A DNA stretch of 64,000 bases, taken from NCBI RefSeq assembly GCF_022605725.1, contig NC_065547.1, positions 9,899,167 through 9,963,166 on the forward strand, given 5' to 3'. This stretch comes from Anthonomus grandis grandis. Its lineage: Eukaryota; Arthropoda; Insecta; Coleoptera; Curculionidae. The notes beneath the pieces were generated by a model. The model was given only the letters and a program-made list of their open reading frames with translations, was not told the DNA's origin and did no database searches. A program made the translations under genes and the position numbers. Shown here piece by piece: positions 23,054-33,116 of this stretch (position 1 is the first letter of the stretch; every line of letters starts with the position of its first letter).

Positions 23054-24339
23054 CGAGGGTGGTCCCAGAAGTACCCGACCCAAGAAAGAAAACACGAAAA
23101 TTTTGGAAAAAAAATTATTTATTTTTCAACATAATCTCCTTTCAGCTCTATACACTTTTCCCAGCGATGTTTTATAAGTTCGATACCTTTTTTATAATAA
23201 GAACTGTCTTGCGCCTCGAAATAGCCATTAACTGCAGACATCACTTCTTCATCGTTGGAAAATCTTTGACCACTGAGCCAGTTTTTTAAGTTTGAAAACA
23301 AAAAATAATCTGAGGGGGCTAAATTTGTCGAATAGGGTGCATGAGGTAGCAATTCAAACTTTAATTCGTTAATTTTGGCCATTGCAATAACGGATTTGTG
23401 AGCTGTGCATTCTCTTGATGAAAGAACACTTTCTTCTTAATCAAATGCGGCCGTTTTTGCTTGATTTCTTCGCTCAAACGTTGCAATAAGTTGGCAAAAC
23501 ACTCGCCGTTGATAGTTTTACCTTTTTTAAGATAGTCAATAAAAATTATCCCTCGCGCATCCCAAAAAACTGACGCCATGACCTTGCCTGCAGATGAAAC
23601 GGTTTTCGCCTTCTTTGGAGCCGGTTCTCCCTTTTGAGTCCATTGTTTTGATTGTTCTTTTGTCTCAGGTGTGAAGTGATGGACCCAATGTTTCATCCAT
23701 GGTTATGAAACGACGCAAAAATTCTTTGTTGCTATTAAATTTCGCTAAACACTCAATTGAAACATCTTCACGACATTGTTTTTGCTCGAGTGTGAGCAAA
23801 CGCGGCACCTATCTTGCACACAGCTTTCTCATGTCACAATTTTCAGGTAATATATACCGCACTTTTTGAAATACCTACTATGTCCGCTAGCTCGCGCACT
23901 TTCAGTCGACGATCATCCAGTACCACTTTGTGGATTTTCTTTAAAATTTCTGAAGTCGTCAGCTCATTTGGTCGACCACTGCGATGCTCGTCTTGGCAGC
24001 TCGTACGGCCTCGTTTAAACTCTGCTACCCAATATTTTACTGTTGTTAACGAAGGAGCAGACTCACCCAAAGTAGAATCCAGTTCAGCTTTTATATTGGT
24101 TGGGTTGAGGCCTTTCAAATAAAAGTATTGTGTCACATAACGATGACCAATTTTCCCCATTTTCACAAATTCACTGAAAACGTTCACTATTGATGGCTGC
24201 CAAACAAATACTAAACAACGTGACGTCTTCAAACTTAAAACATATGCTTTATAGATTGTATACTTTCTAATACACTGATATTTTTCAAACTACTATCGAC
24301 ATCTCTAGGTCAGGCCGGGTACTTCTGGGACCACCCTTG
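23054..24339 (-). mobile_element. Mariner element, left copy
   Basis: 1,286 bp, flanked by TA (23052-23053, 24340-24341), with terminal inverted repeats matching GAGGGTGGTCCCAGAAGTAC and continuing CCGRCC. Size, TA target and DD34D-type transposase fit mariner. It sits inside a satellite monomer whose two halves continue on each side. Confidence 0.9.
23119..24160 (-). pseudogene. Mariner transposase, left copy
   Basis: From ATG at 24158-24160 (MGKIGHRYVTQYFYLKGLN) to a stop at 23119-23121 is 1,042 bp, close to the usual mariner length of about 345 codons. Visible parts: N-terminal helix-turn-helix, DEHRSGRPNELTT, LKVRELADIVGISKSAV (second helix-turn-helix), then a frameshift. The first catalytic Asp lies in TMDET. 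The second site reads FHQENAQ (Asp to Glu). The third reads YSTNLAPSDYFLF, with the Asp replaced by Asn. One base is missing after GCAC in the second catalytic block, shifting frame before MAKINELKFELLPH. It is inactive on several counts. Confidence 0.9.
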
Positions 24340-24645
24340 TACGTTTGTATAGCGAAAAGAAATTATTGAAAAATTGTAAAACAACTTGGAATTGGCAATA
24401 AGTCATCTTGGTTTTACTCCTTGGACTAGGTCTAAGGAGCTTACATTCATTTTATCCATATGCGTAGTTTCAGTACCATTAGTTTTAGTGAAATGTCTTA
24501 AAATTTAAAAAAAAAATCAAGTTGCTTAACATTAAGTTACTTAAATCTAGTTTGGATATAAATCCTTAAAAGACATTCACAAAAGTTTCATGTAGTACAT
24601 AATCCTACCGACTGTGCCAACTACATTTGTATATCGAGAAGCATT

Positions 24646-25050
24646 ATGTTGATAGAATAAAAAGCCAAGATATCGGAGAAGAACTAGAATTACAGGATGT
24701 GGTAGAATAAGTTAGAAGTCGCGAGTCCAAACTCGCGAAGACCACAAAAGAAACGAAAACTGGAGCCCATGGTGAACTAAACACGATTAGGTCTTATTAT
24801 AAAAAGAAGAAGACCTTAATTTTAGCCCATCTAGGTTTTAAGTGTTTATATGGTGTGGGTCATTAAGTACTTTAATGGATAAAAAGGATATCATGTACGA
24901 TAACTCTTTTTGTCCAAAGTACGTAGGGGTTAATAGGTTTGATTTCAAGAAACCTACGGACTTTCTACAGAACATAAATAATGAGTTAGGTCTACAAAGA
25001 GGTGGAAATTCTTAACAAGCAATAATATAATTGATGGCACACCTCCACCT
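24646..25050. other. Unassigned; possible ORF1 remnant of the following non-LTR element
   Basis: A 46-codon plus frame at 24875-25015 (MDKKDIMYDNSFCPKYVGVN, then RFDFKKPTDFLQNI) precedes the endonuclease remnant and might be the end of its ORF1. This is not demonstrated. Confidence 0.25.
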
Positions 25051-26130
25051 TTGCAAATATCAGCGGAAATAGGTTTTAATAAGAGCCCTCAAGTCCCCAA
25101 AGATAAAACTCGAACGTCAAAGCAGGGTTATTGTTATTTTCAGAATGCTTACGGACTCCGAGGCAAACTAAACTACCTATATCTTCAAGCTTACCTTGAT
25201 GAGTTTGATTTCATCTGTCTAGTAAAAACATGGTTGTCTGATGGTTTAAGTAGCAGTGACCTTCCTGACAGTTTTGATGCAGGTGGTCTATTAAGAGGTG
25301 CATTGTTGCCACTTTGCTCCTTCATAAAAACCCTGATTATTGATGGTAGTAGCCTTTTCTCTATATCTTATTTAATTTACATAGTAGGTTGTAAGTATTA
25401 CTTTAATAATCTTTTTATAGTTCTTTAAAAAATATTGGTTTTGCCATATGCTTAATGGGTACAGAAATGTTTTTGTAATGGATGATTTTAATGTGCCCTT
25501 TTGAACGAAAATTTCTTCACTTACGCTTGAGTTGAAGAGTAAGCTGACGAATGCGTTATGATCAGGCGAGGTGAACGGTAGTTGAGAAGGAGATATGAGT
25601 TAGTGGAGACAGAACGAGAGAGAGTTACGGTTCGTATATTTCTGTAGGAGCAGGAGAGAGCAGTGCGCGCGCACATTTTTTTTTCTCTCTTACTCTCATA
25701 GTCATCATCTCAGTCAGTAGTTCGTTTGCGAGTTTGCTAGCGTTACGCGAACGGTGATTTCTTGATTATTTCGTAATTTCATTCGGTTCTTTAACAATTT
25801 TTTAAATTAATTTTTGTTATTCAATATATTAATTATTACGTTTAAAGTGAATGGAATTATAAATAAGGATAAAATTAAGGATAATCATCAGCCTGCACTG
25901 TCAATGGTTTTTGATTGGAGCTTAATAAAACTCAATAATTTTGTTAATGTAAATCCTATAACTTAAGGAGAGCTAGTTTTTCCCTCTCTTTATGCAATAA
26001 TATGTAATGTAAACTGGTCATTATTAGATACTTCAAACGATATAAATATAGCTTGTATAATATTTTATGATAAACTATATGACTACTTTATCAAGTAGTA
26101 GATTTACGTGTAGGTTTCATCCTGGTATGA
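25051..26130 (+). pseudogene. Non-LTR APE-type endonuclease in two pieces
   Basis: Piece one: CYFQNAYGLRGKLNYLYLQA and DEFDFICLVKTWLSDGLSSS match the start of the apurinic-type endonuclease, but the catalytic Glu of the usual TETWL block is Lys. Near 25466-25504, NVFVMDDFNVP is the GDFN block. Piece two (about 25880-26130): DNHQPALSMVFDW corresponds to the D.HxPAL motif that closes the domain. The inter-domain stretch CNVNWSLLDTSNDINIACII and FYDKLYDYF follows. About 360 bp of unrelated sequence separates the pieces. The element is cut on the right by the LTR element at 26163. Confidence 0.65.
25505..25860. other. Insert of about 355 bp inside the endonuclease remnant
   Basis: It replaces the sequence expected between GDFN and D.HxPAL. 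It has GAGA-rich words (GAGACAGAACGAGAGAGAG), a GCGCGCGC run near 25670, a CTCTCTTACTCTCATAG pyrimidine run, and an insect initiator-like CATCTCAGTCAGTAGTTCG. This could be a promoter/5' UTR of another element. No inverted ends or target duplication could be fixed. Confidence 0.35.
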
Positions 26131-26162
26131 ACTTAAACGAAATATCAAACTTAATACACACC

Positions 26163-26477
26163 TGTTATATGGCCTTATTTTACGTCATCCACGTGTAGCC
26201 GTATATTACAACATCAAGTTTTCAATCTCAGCAGTCCTAGTATTTTCTAGGAACTAGACCAACATAAAACCGATGGCGTGATTTCAAAATCATGGGAATC
26301 GCTGAATTTACAAACCATTTTACTATAAATAATGTCTTTTTGCAATAAAATAGTTGTGTATAAGTACGCTAGGTTCACGTCAGTCTATATAAGTATTATT
26401 ATTTGTTATAATTTTAAGCTTTTATATTGTAAAATAAAATTGAAAAAAAAGTAATACGAGATTTTTAAGTGATAACA
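26163..26477 (+). repeat. 5' LTR, 315 bp
   Basis: Begins TGTTATATGG, ends AGTGATAACA, and matches both pieces of the 3' LTR. AATAAAAT-type polyadenylation words lie near 26345 and 26433. Confidence 0.85.
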
Positions 26478-26479
26478 AT

Positions 26480-26497
26480 TGGCGCAGTCGGTAGGAT
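26480..26497 (+). promoter_or_regulatory. Primer-binding site
   Basis: TGGCGCAGTCGGTAGGAT starts two bases after the LTR, the normal place. It would pair with a tRNA 3' end ATCCTACCGACTGCGCCA, which resembles animal tRNA-Ser as remembered. The same motif recurs in the satellite at 22.75-24.65 and 32.7-35.2 kb. Confidence 0.75.
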
Positions 26498-26826
26498 CCG
26501 TATAACGTTGGCGGAATAGGAAAAACCCACCAACTGTTGACGGCGGATTCTAATCTCTTGATGGTCAACGGACCTTCTTTAGAACTCCCAGATAACAAAT
26601 AAGGCGTCCTCAGTCATCGACGAAAACAGGGGCACATCGAAAGAAACCTGTGTTTGATCTGACCGATCTGAACTCTATGCATCTGGCTTTAATGTAAGTA
26701 ATCGAATCATATCGTTTATTTTATTGTTGTAACTATTGATTTGGTGATAACTATTCATTTAAATACTTTATTTTTTTTATGTGAAATATTTACATTTTTA
26801 CGTTGCACACTATTTAATTAATTAGC

Positions 26827-27174
26827 ATGCCTAAAAAAAGCCATGCCGGAAATTCAAAAACAGAGGTAGAAGTGGTAGAAGTAGAACCCTACAAACTCTC
26901 TGAGATAGACCAGATGATACAACAACCATTTATCAGTTACTTCCATCATCCTAATCATCCTTCTTGTTGTCACTTACATCCTGGTGAGATGCAGACGCAG
27001 GAAACAACCTATTCTTGTCATAAATACTATCCAGGAGATGACTTCCCACCAACTTCGAGAATAAGCAATCGAAGAAACAAAAGCTTCAGACTATGTTGGT
27101 TACTTCCCAGAAGACGACCTACAATTCATCTAGACGAGTTTTACCAAGAAGCCACAGAACTTACTTCACCCTAA
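26827..27174 (+). pseudogene. Gag start joined to env C-terminal tail
   Basis: The frame opening at 26827 gives about 33 gag-like residues. After that, sequence homologous to the end of env is read out of frame. In the correct frame, 26930-26986 encodes an unbroken hydrophobic stretch of about 19 residues. A run of Arg/Lys and a cytoplasmic tail follow, with one internal TAA (27062-27064) and a terminal stop at 27131-27133. A single-pass membrane anchor plus short tail just before the purine tract is where errantiviral env ends. The fusion marks the deletion that removed pol and most of env. No functional product is expected. Confidence 0.6.
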
Positions 27175-27193
27175 AGTTGCAAGGCACCAACAT

Positions 27194-27237
27194 CTCCCTC
27201 ATTTAGGGTGAGCTTATCTTTACTCTTAATGAGGGAG
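27194..27237 (+). promoter_or_regulatory. Polypurine tract within a perfect hairpin
   Basis: AATGAGGGAG (27228-27237) lies directly before the 3' LTR, as a polypurine tract should. Its exact inverse CTCCCTCATT is at 27194-27203, giving a 10-bp stem around 24 nt. Confidence 0.6.
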
Positions 27238-27374
27238 TTTTTATATGGCCGTCGTCATTCACGTGTAGCCGTATATTACAAATTCAAGGTTGCAACATTA
27301 GCAGTCCTAAAATTTCCTAGGAACTAGACCAGCATAAAACCGATGGCGTGATTTCAACATCATGAGAATTGCTG

Positions 27375-27909
27375 GTTTTGAAAGTGGTAGACAATGGTAA
27401 TATAGAAACAGGTAGTCGGACTTTGTACAACACGACCTTTCTTACTTCGACCTATCAACATCGGGCCAGAGGATAAAATTGTTAGCTTTGACGTGGAAAG
27501 TCTTTACACCAATGTCCCGATTGGAAATTCCCTGAAGATTATCCAGGATAAACTGAGCAACGACACGGGCTTCTCGCAATCTTCGCCTTTAGATCTGGCA
27601 ATACATTAAGAAGTTCTGTTTCCAAAACAACGCTAGAATCTACAGCAGACACCAAAAGTTGCATTTACCAGATCCCTTGTGAGCGTGAGGACTCATATGT
27701 TGGCGAAACTCAAAGACCTTTGGCAGTTACGACCAAGGAACATCGCAAATGGACGACTACTGGAGAAGTAGCCAGATCATTAGAATTCACGCCTCATTGA
27801 TCCCATCAATCATATATAAGCCTGCAGAATAGGAAATTGCTTTAGTTTACACTTGATAACGGTCAGTTGTACGAAAACAAAGACAATGTCAGTCCGACTA
27901 CCTGTTTCT
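27375..27909 (+). mobile_element. Penelope-like element, deleted copy in the LTR
   Basis: 535 bp bounded by a 13-bp target duplication. A perfect 17-bp inverted repeat lies near the ends: GAAACAGGTAGTCGGAC at 27405-27421 and its inverse at 27892-27908. Between them are a short piece of PLE RT and a piece of GIY-YIG domain, so most of the element is deleted. TTGATAACGG near 27853 is shared with the hairpin motif of the PLE at 1680-1717. It is younger than the LTR element it interrupts. Confidence 0.8.
27481..27780 (+). pseudogene. Penelope-like RT and GIY-YIG scraps
   Basis: 27481 onward reads VSFDVESLYTNVPIGNSLKI (motif A of the RT, parallel to VSFDVVSLFTNVP in the copy at 1983-3644). After stops and a large deletion, 27654 onward reads KSCIYQIPCEREDSYVGETQ and RPLAVTTKEHRK, the GIY-YIG core. 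Motifs B and YxDD are absent. It is from a different lineage than the 1.7-kb copy, judging by the residues. Confidence 0.8.
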
Positions 27910-28097
27910 ATGAGAATCGCTGAATCTACAAACCATTTTACTATAAATAATGACTTTTTGCAATAAAATACTTAGTTCTGTATAAGTACATTAAGTTCAC
28001 GCCAGTCTATATAAGTATTATTATTTGTCATAATTTTAAGCTTTTATATTGTAAAATAATGTAAAAAAATGTATTATGCGATTTTTAAGTGATAACA

Positions 28098-28500
28098 TAC
28101 CTAAGAATTGCTTCTATATAAAAATTTCTCTCAGTAGAGATTCAAGACGTGCGTCTCAAATTGGCGTGGCTACTAGGCGTTATTGGCCGTTGAGACCTAG
28201 AGGATACCTGGGGGCCCACCATATCTTCGCCGTCGGTAGCGTTGCCGTGTCATTACCGTCGGATGTGACCGTAACCGCCAGCAACGCGTGCAGATATTCC
28301 GACCGGTAATGACAGGGAATGGTACGCGTTTTATTGGGAAAACTACTTATTTCGTTGCAGTACCGAAGAAGAGTGCTGATGAACCGGTTAACCGACGATG
28401 ATGGCCTGCCTTTAGTTTGTAATGGCTCGCAAAATGCTGGTTTCGACCCGGGAGGGCCTCTCCATGTATCCCCGGAGGTGCCTTCTCGCATGTAGGAAGT
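28098..28500. other. GC- and CpG-rich patch with overlapping frames
   Basis: About 350 bp (28140-28490) is markedly GC-rich with many CG dinucleotides. It has a 103-codon minus frame (28180-28491, MREGTSGDTWRGPPGSKPAF) and a plus frame overlapping it. Neither product is recognised. It could be a host exon, a promoter or a fragment of an unknown element. Confidence 0.3.
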
Positions 28501-29580
28501 TGATGAAGTATTAGAAAGAAAACGGATTTTTTATTAAGGTTAAGGGTGCACTGTGAATAACAGTTTTGGAGTTAGTGTTATTTTTACTTTTGTTTGAGGG
28601 TTTTAGGGTGGCCCTTTAAATCAAAATATGTCCCTTACTTCTCTTAAAACTTGCCCCTTATGAACTGTAAGAATCGGTATCTTTCACTATACATAATATG
28701 GTTCCAGATATGCAAATTTCCTCTTCCTAATGATTTCCCATTTCTGGTTGACGCGTCAGTTTCTGTCAGAAAACTTTAATCTTTCTTAGAATTTCTTAGG
28801 CTATTGCTCTCTACTTCCATCTTAAACTCAGCCAAACGACCTCGAGACAAAATAGCAAAATGACAAACAAAAAAAAAGAAGGAAAGAAAATCAACAAACA
28901 AGATATTCGTTTTATATTATAAATATATGTCCGTTTTACGATAATGCCCTGGTGGCAGATAAAACCGGGGCAAAAGTCTGGATCTAATCAGCAGTAGCGA
29001 GGATTTCCAGATTTCGGAATATGGCCGGAGCCAACATTGGATTCTATATGGCCCATTGCCGAAATAAAATGGCAAAAGTCCGTTTAGGATTTTTGGAGAG
29101 AGAGAAAGAGAGAGAGTGGGTCAAAAATGTATTGTTTTAGGCATAACGAGTGGAACAAAGATATCTAACAATGCTGATATTCGGAAGTTGGTGCACCTAT
29201 TTAAAAGGTAATTAATATTTAAAATATTCCAACAATACATGAATTTTGGTGCCTTACTTTGGAGTAACAAAGGGCATTTTTTGATCTAAGAGATTTTTTA
29301 TCAGTGGTGTCCGTAAGGGATTTTTTATTTAATATTCTAGAAGAAACAATAATACGTCACGGCTTTTTCTAAAAACAAAAGTTATTTCTAATATCCTCCT
29401 TCAGCTTGGAGCAAATTTAGTTGTTTGCCTCTAATTTGTACGATGCAAGGTTTTCAAGTAAAAAAATAAAAACTATGTGTGTTGTGCACGGAAACTCTTC
29501 ATTTTCTTCAGAGAAGAATAAGAGAATCCCGCAAGCTCTTAACACGTAGTTTAACGTGAAACCAAGATAGTATTCTTTAG
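28501..29580. other. No gene; non-repetitive AT-rich sequence
   Basis: No transposon motif was recognised. A GAGAGAGAAAGAGAGAGAG run lies at 29096-29115. 28930-29075 is more balanced in composition (for example GGCAGATAAAACCGGGGC) and may be unique host sequence. Confidence 0.3.
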
Positions 29581-29582
29581 TA

Positions 29583-30795
29583 CAGAGTCCGGCAAAATGA
29601 CCTCCCACATTTTAATTTTTAATAAAAACGCCAATGTAAATGCTATTTATATTTTATTTTTATTAACTAAAAATATATGGTGTGCCATTGTGTTTTTATT
29701 AAGTTTTGAAAATTACAGAGTCCAAGTGGCGACCATTTCTTTCGACACACATTCGAAGCTGATGTTGAAAAACCTTCTCTTTTAGGTAGACCCAAAGGAA
29801 AAAGTCGCATGGGGCAATATCGAGTGAACGCGCAGGCCACCCAACGTATCGAGATTACGCGTCCTGGAAACATTTCCCTTAACAGGTCCATTGTCCTTCT
29901 TGCCGTATGAGCTGTAGTCCCATCCTGTTGAAACCACGCATCCGGATGTTCAAGTTCCCTAAGTTTTAGTTCCAAAAAATTACGTAGCATGTCGACATAT
30001 CGATCAGCAGTTACGGTAACCGTTACCCCTCCTTCTTCAAAAAAATAGGGACCCCAAACACCAAAAGAACCAACAGCACACCAAACGGTAACACGTTGGC
30101 TGTGAAGTGGCTTTTCATGGAGCTGCCGCGGATTTTCTGGTGCACAGTAAATTTTCTGCAAAAATTCTTCTTGTTCACACAGCCAGATAAATGGAAATGA
30201 GTCTCGTCACTCGTTATTAAAAGCGCATTTTGTGGGACGTTTTGAAGAATATCATTGGAACATTCTCGGCGATTTTCCCAGTCCCGTTCACTAAGTTCTT
30301 GCACGATCATCATTTTGTATGGGTGGAACTTCAGATCGGTGTGCAAAATTCTTCTCACAGAACAATCTGACAAACGCAAAGCAGAGGCATGTTTAACAGC
30401 TGAACGTCTGGAAAATCGTTCAATTGCTTCTCTTACAGCTGCAATGTTTTCAGGTGTCCGAACACTTCTGGGTCTACCAGTTGATTTTCTTTTTAAGGCT
30501 GAACCTGTAGCTCTAAGATTTGAAACCCACAACAATATTGTTTTGCGATCTGGCACCGGATCATGTCTACCAAGCGCGAAGTGAGTACGAAAATTTCTTT
30601 GTGTCATAATCACAGATTCGTTACTTTTGAAAAATGTTTCGATAACAAAGGCACGATCCTCGCCCGTCCATTTCATGGCGACAACTGAAATGGCAAGGCG
30701 CGCGCAGCCAACCGACTACGCTAAGCTGGCTCCCTCTTTAGTGATTCGGGCTCAGTGGCGGCGCAAAATGTGGGAGATCATTTTGCCGGACCCTG
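29583..30795 (-). mobile_element. Mariner-like DNA transposon, near-complete in length
   Basis: 1,213 bp between TA dinucleotides (29581-29582, 30796-30797). Inverted ends are CAGAGTCCGGCAAAATGACC on the left and CAGGGTCCGGCAAAATGATC on the right (read inward), continuing TCCCACATTTT. A single minus-strand transposase gene fills it. Confidence 0.9.
29699..30676 (-). pseudogene. Mariner-like transposase with two frameshifts
   Basis: Starts at MKWTGEDRAFVIETFFKSNE (30676). It has helix-turn-helix segments (AVKHASALRLSDCSVRRIL), LLITSDETHFHLSG (first Asp) and, after a frameshift near 30160, VTVWCAVGSFGVWGPYFF and WFQQDGTTAHTAR (second Asp). After another shift near 29865, WPARSLDIAPCDFFLWVYLK is the third block. 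The coding span of about 326 codons is normal. Only about two indels separate it from an open gene, so it is a fairly recent casualty. Confidence 0.85.
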
Positions 30796-30829
30796 TATTT
30801 CTAAATTATTTAGCGTTTATTAACTCTTG

Positions 30830-32650
30830 GTAGAATTTCCTTTAAGAAGCTTGGATATGTCTGCAACTCGTGGTGAGGCTCCAGAAATCTATTAGGATCC
30901 TTACGTAAACTTCTAGTTCATGTCAGTATCTCCAATAGACATAAGTCTTTTTTGAAAGTGAACTTCGTGTTTCCTAGTTTGCCTTTCAGGATCTCATCCA
31001 TGGCTACGAATATCATTGACATTTACAAATTTTGGCCCCTTTGAATACATAAAAATTTTTAAGTGAACTTATGGGCCTATCACTAGTTTTAATCGACAAT
31101 TTAAAAAAATCATTGTGATAACAAAAGTTATTTGTCACTTTGACAAATGTTATAAATTTAAATATATCTCTATCCAGTTTTTTATTACACATTAAAAAGC
31201 GTAAAAATAAGCGCTGAATATAGTCCTGAATTTAAAGCTATCTGTCAAAAATCAAACTGACAGTAGACGTTTGGCCCATTAGCTTTCTGTTAATGTCACA
31301 CGCTGAATTATTCGTCGGTATAATACACAGAGTCGTACTATTACATTTTTGATTTTATTTGTTCCAGGCTCTTAAAATAAGATATTCTCAAACAGTCAAA
31401 AAAACATTTTGTGTGTGACTTTAATAACTTTTTACAAGATTTGTATAATTTTTGACTGTTATTCCAGGCTTTTGAGTATCACCAGACATTCCATTGCTAC
31501 GCCATCTCTTTAAATGAATTGACTAGATTAATTGACTCTTAAAATTACTTTGACACATGATATTCAAATTAATCAATAATTTCAATTATTACTCAATACG
31601 CTCCTGATTTTAACGTCACCTGTCAAAAATATATCATAAAAATAAAAATATATAAAAATATAAAAGGCAGTTAACGTTTTGCCCGTAAGTAATCTGTCGA
31701 TGTCAATTTTTCTTTTACATATATTATTTCTAGGTTCGTAGTATATTTTTTCTTTATTTTACTTCATCCGAGCTCTTGAATTTATTCAGTTTCTGCATTT
31801 GGTTTCACATTACTTCAATTTTTTTACCAGTTGAAAGCCATCTTTTCAAAACAATTGACTCAATGACATTGATATATAACTAATGAGTTAAACGTGATTT
31901 GTTGCTTGTATGTATTAAATTATTTTTTAATTAAGGAATTCTAAGCAATAATTTAATTTTATTAAAATTTGAGTCTTAACTTCACTAAGAAAAATGCCTC
32001 AATGCCATCATAATTTTAACGTCAATTATCAAAAATCAAAGTGACGCACGTTGACGTCTACCCCATAAGTCTTCTGTCAATGTCACTCAATGAATTATTC
32101 GTTAGTATAATTTACAGGGTAGTACTATTTCTTTTAGATTTTAACTATTTCAGAGTCTTAAATTGAGATTTTCTGAATCAAAAAAACAAACACACATTTT
32201 GTGTATTTCTGTAGCCTAAAATTAATTTTCTATAATTTTTTAAGCTAACGGGATAATTTTTTAGCATTATTCCAGGCTTCTGAGTATCACCAGACATTCT
32301 ATTGCAATTTTTCTGGTCGGTTTTTAAGAGCGAACCATGAATTTCCTAGATTGCCTTTGCTGTAAGTATCAGCTCCAGTTACGATTCCCTTCGAGAAGAT
32401 TGGATTCTGCAGGGAAATTCTTAACTTGATTATCTGATTTTTTGATTTCTAATAACTTGTAAGGCTCCAAAAATTCATCAAGATTCTTAAATAAACTTAT
32501 GGTCCTGTCAGTCGTTTCAATTGACGGAATCCATTCATTAATCAGTCGTTTTTTTTTAAAAGCGAATCCTGAGTTTCTTAGATTGTTTTTTAGGATTTCA
32601 TACATGCACCTGTTCTGCTCCAGTTAAAATTTCCTTCGAGAAGTTTGAAT
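30830..32650. repeat. Mosaic of two long-period degenerate repeats
   Basis: Repeat type 1 (about 235 bp) occurs at 30840-31020, 32310-32400 and 32460-32640, and again at 35580-35870. Shared words include CATGTCAGTATCTC and GAGGCTCCAGAAATC variants. Type 2, described separately, fills 31228-32310. Minus-strand frames through type 1 read MYEILKNNLRNSGFAFKKKR in one copy and MDEILKGKLGNTKFTFKKD in another. Confidence 0.6.
31228..32310. repeat. Three tandem units of about 390 bp
   Basis: Units begin near 31228, 31606 and 32007 with TTTWAMGYYAWCTRTCAAAAAT variants (for example TCTGTCAAAAATCAAACTGA). Each continues to a CTGTCAATGTCA-type word. The first and last also share ATTCCAGGCTT followed by GAGTATCACCAGACATTC. 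The middle copy is the most diverged. Confidence 0.65.
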
Positions 32651-33116
32651 ATTCTGTAAGAAAATTCTTTCTCAGAAACTTAATTCAGACAAGAATGAGA
32701 TAAGGTCAAACTCTTTAGACCTAGTCCAAGACGTAAAACCAAGATGAATTATTGCCCATTCCAAGTTCTATTACAATTTTTATTATTTTCTGCTCGTTGT
32801 ATATCTGCTTGATATACAAATGTAGTTGGCACAGTCGGTAGGATTATGTACTACATGAAGTCTTTGTGAAAGTCTTTTAAAGATTTATATCCAAATTAGA
32901 TTTAAGCCACCTAATGTTAAGTAACTTGATTTTTTTTTTAAATTTTAAGACATTTCACTAAAACTAATGGTATTGAAACTAGGCATATGGATAAAATAAA
33001 TGTAATCTCCTTAGACCTAGTCCAGGGAGTAAAACCAAGATAACTTATAGCCAATTCTAAGTTGTTTTACAATTTTTCAACAATTTCTGCTCGCTATACA
33101 AACTATACAAACGACC

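Larger units (their letters stand above)
22752..24645. repeat. Left arm of a 1.9-kb inverted repeat
   Basis: This segment is the inverse of 32818-34650. It consists of about two monomers of a roughly 290-bp satellite (rightward copies are described at 32700-35214) with a dead mariner in the second monomer. Outside the arm similarity ends sharply: at 22752 against Copia sequence, and at about 24645, where the left copy reads ATATCGAGAAGCA and the right copy diverges. Confidence 0.85.
26163..28097 (+). mobile_element. LTR retrotransposon (errantivirus-like), internally deleted
   Basis: Two LTRs (26163-26477; 27239-28097, interrupted) share the ends TGTTAT and ATAACA. A primer-binding site follows the first LTR and a purine tract precedes the second. 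Only about 760 bp lie between them. These contain a gag-like start joined directly to an env-like tail, with all protease, RT and integrase sequence gone. Flanking CACC (left) and TACC (right) may be a diverged 4-bp target duplication. The env-type tail and serine-tRNA-type primer site suggest a Gypsy-group errantivirus relative. It is a non-coding relic. Confidence 0.8.
27239..28097 (+). repeat. 3' LTR split by a Penelope-like insertion
   Basis: 27239-27374 and 27910-28097 together match the 5' LTR. ATGAGAATTGCTG (27362-27374) and ATGAGAATCGCTG (27910-27922) are the duplicated 13-bp target. The right end keeps AGTGATAACA, while the left end has mutated from TGTT to TTTT. Confidence 0.85.

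Noticed and set aside
29667..30584. Plus-strand 109-codon frame opposite the transposase
   Set aside because: Antisense shadow of the mariner-like transposase.
32827..32847. tRNA gene or tRNA-derived SINE suggested by TGGCGCAGTCGG
   Set aside because: No B box or cloverleaf follows; a primer-binding-site origin explains the motif better.
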